Shown here piece by piece: positions 34,954 to 35,886 of a stretch of 35,886 bases of DNA (its first letter is position 1; every line of letters begins with the position of its first letter). A program made the translations under genes and the position numbers. A model generated the notes under the pieces. That model ran no database searches, had not been told where the DNA came from, and worked only from the letters and a program-made list of their open reading frames with translations. The stretch comes from an uncultured Opitutales bacterium (lineage in GTDB: Bacteria > Verrucomicrobiota > Verrucomicrobiia > Opitutales > Intestinicryptomonadaceae), in assembly GCA_944389915.1 (NCBI GenBank), contig CALXOC010000174.1:1-35886 (forward strand), written 5' to 3'.

Positions 34954-35886
34954 ATGAATCCAGTTGTATTTAACAACACCGTTTTGCGCGACGGCCACCA
35001 GTCCTTGGCGGCTACGCGCATGCCGACTTCAATGATGCTTCCGGCTTGCCCGATTCTCGACAGCATGGGCTTCGGGGCTCTCGAGACATGGGGCGGAGCA
35101 ACCATAGACGCGGGATTGCGCTTTCTTGGGGAATTTCCATTCGACAGGCTTGACGCACTAAAAAAGGCCTGCCCTAAAACCCCGCACATGATGCTATTCA
35201 GGGGGCAAAACATGGTTGCGTACCAGCACTACCCCGACGACGTAGTTGAAGCTTTTGTGCGCACTTCCGCAAAACACGGAATGGACATATTTAGAATATT
35301 CGACGCTTTAAACGATGTCCGCAACATGGAGTGCTCCATCAATGCGGTAAAAAAAGTCGGCAAGAAAGCTCACGGCACAATATGCTATACAAGCAGCCCC
35401 GTCCATACCGTGGAAAGCTTCGTGAGAATGGGCTGCCAGCTTGAGGAAATGGGTTGCGACGGCATCGTATTAAAAGACATGGCGGGCCTCGTCCCCCCTT
35501 ACGTCACCCACGAAATTATAAAGGGCCTAAAGGATAACGTAAAAATTCCCGTGATTATCCACACGCATGAAACGGCTGGCATGGGAGCACCAACCTACTA
35601 TGCGGCAATAGATGCCGGCGTGGATGCAATAGACACCTCTATATCTCCGTTTGCAAACGGGACAGGACAGCCCGACACCGCCCGCATGCTCGCAATGCTG
35701 GAAAAGCATCCGCGCAAGCCGAATTACGATATGGGCAAACTCAAGGAGCTTAGAAAGATATTCCAAAAAATCTATGACGACCTCGGATTCTACACGGCCC
35801 TTAAGAACGAAGTCATAGACACAGACGCCCTTATCTACCAAGTTCCCGGCGGAATGCTCTCGAATTTCCGCGTACAGCTCAAAGAG
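34954..35886 (+). CDS. Carboxyltransferase subunit (oxaloacetate decarboxylase alpha / pyruvate carboxylase B), 3' end outside window
   Basis: The frame opens with ATG at 34954 and runs 311 codons to the window edge without a stop. The start VFNNTVLRDGHQSLAATRM, then WGGATIDAGLRFLGE, MLFRGQNMVAY, FRIFDALNDVRNM, the active-site lysine in VLKDMAGLV and the metal ligand pair in HTHETAGMG are the carboxyltransferase TIM barrel of OadA/PycB enzymes, ending at PGGMLSNFRVQLKE. The missing part should hold the rest of the domain and perhaps a biotinyl domain. Whether it is a sodium-pumping decarboxylase or a pyruvate carboxylase subunit depends on the genes beyond the edge. Confidence 0.93.
   Translation, partial: MNPVVFNNTVLRDGHQSLAATRMPTSMMLPACPILDSMGFGALETWGGATIDAGLRFLGEFPFDRLDALKKACPKTPHMMLFRGQNMVAYQHYPDDVVEAFVRTSAKHGMDIFRIFDALNDVRNMECSINAVKKVGKKAHGTICYTSSPVHTVESFVRMGCQLEEMGCDGIVLKDMAGLVPPYVTHEIIKGLKDNVKIPVIIHTHETAGMGAPTYYAAIDAGVDAIDTSISPFANGTGQPDTARMLAMLEKHPRKPNYDMGKLKELRKIFQKIYDDLGFYTALKNEVIDTDALIYQVPGGMLSNFRVQLKE

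Overview
The window is an ordinary stretch of bacterial chromosome, about 36 kb and densely coded. I count 31 protein genes, two of them cut by the window edges. I see no rRNA, tRNA, CRISPR array, insertion sequence or phage gene. Several traits point to a Verrucomicrobiota-like bacterium, possibly of the Opitutae: moderate GC, heavy use of ATA for isoleucine, a secreted CE15 glucuronoyl esterase, a Gfo/Idh/MocA oxidoreductase with a Tat-like signal peptide, a long-form LeuA, a MurU-AmgK-type fusion and a threonyl-tRNA synthetase without a TGS domain. The taxonomic call is inference from gene content, not from a marker tree.

Layout. From 1 to 4.3 kb on the plus strand are a cell-wall-sugar nucleotidyltransferase/kinase fusion (5' end missing), serS and ffh. 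They meet a minus-strand block at a two-sided terminator near 4.35 kb. From 4.4 to 18.4 kb the minus strand carries queG, thrS, rplM-rpsI (with a terminator), then argC-argJ-argB-argD-argF, argG-ugd (with a terminator) and leuA. A PII signal gene (glnB-like) at 18.5 kb and an unrecognised membrane protein converge. At 19.7-21.1 kb is an exported oxidoreductase with a clear sigma70-type promoter and a 15-bp-stem terminator. From 21.2 to 25.6 kb an AsmA-like membrane-anchored protein faces a tight plus-strand cluster of DUF1015, cytoplasmic GH20-like hexosaminidase and GNAT acetyltransferase. From 25.9 to 29.8 kb lie rpsB-tsf, a HAD phosphatase, a BI-1 membrane protein on the minus strand, and rph with a small cysteine-rich redox-type protein. 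From 29.8 to 33.3 kb a CE15 esterase and an unclassified secreted six-hairpin glycosidase-like protein are transcribed divergently. The window ends with miaB (minus) and the first 311 codons of an oxaloacetate decarboxylase/pyruvate carboxylase carboxyltransferase subunit.

How the genes work together. argC, J, B, D, F and G cover arginine synthesis from glutamate to argininosuccinate through the ArgJ acetyl cycle; argH is not in the window. Translation and protein targeting are represented by serS, thrS, rplM, rpsI, rpsB, tsf, ffh, rph, miaB and queG. The CE15/six-hairpin pair suggests plant polysaccharide use. The fusion protein and the GH20 enzyme suggest amino-sugar or peptidoglycan recycling.

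I did not find a clearly new multi-gene defence or mobile system. The least explained items are the DUF1015-GH20-GNAT cluster, the unclassified secreted enzyme beside CE15, the four-copy heptamer array before argG, and the nested inverted repeats before the carboxyltransferase gene.
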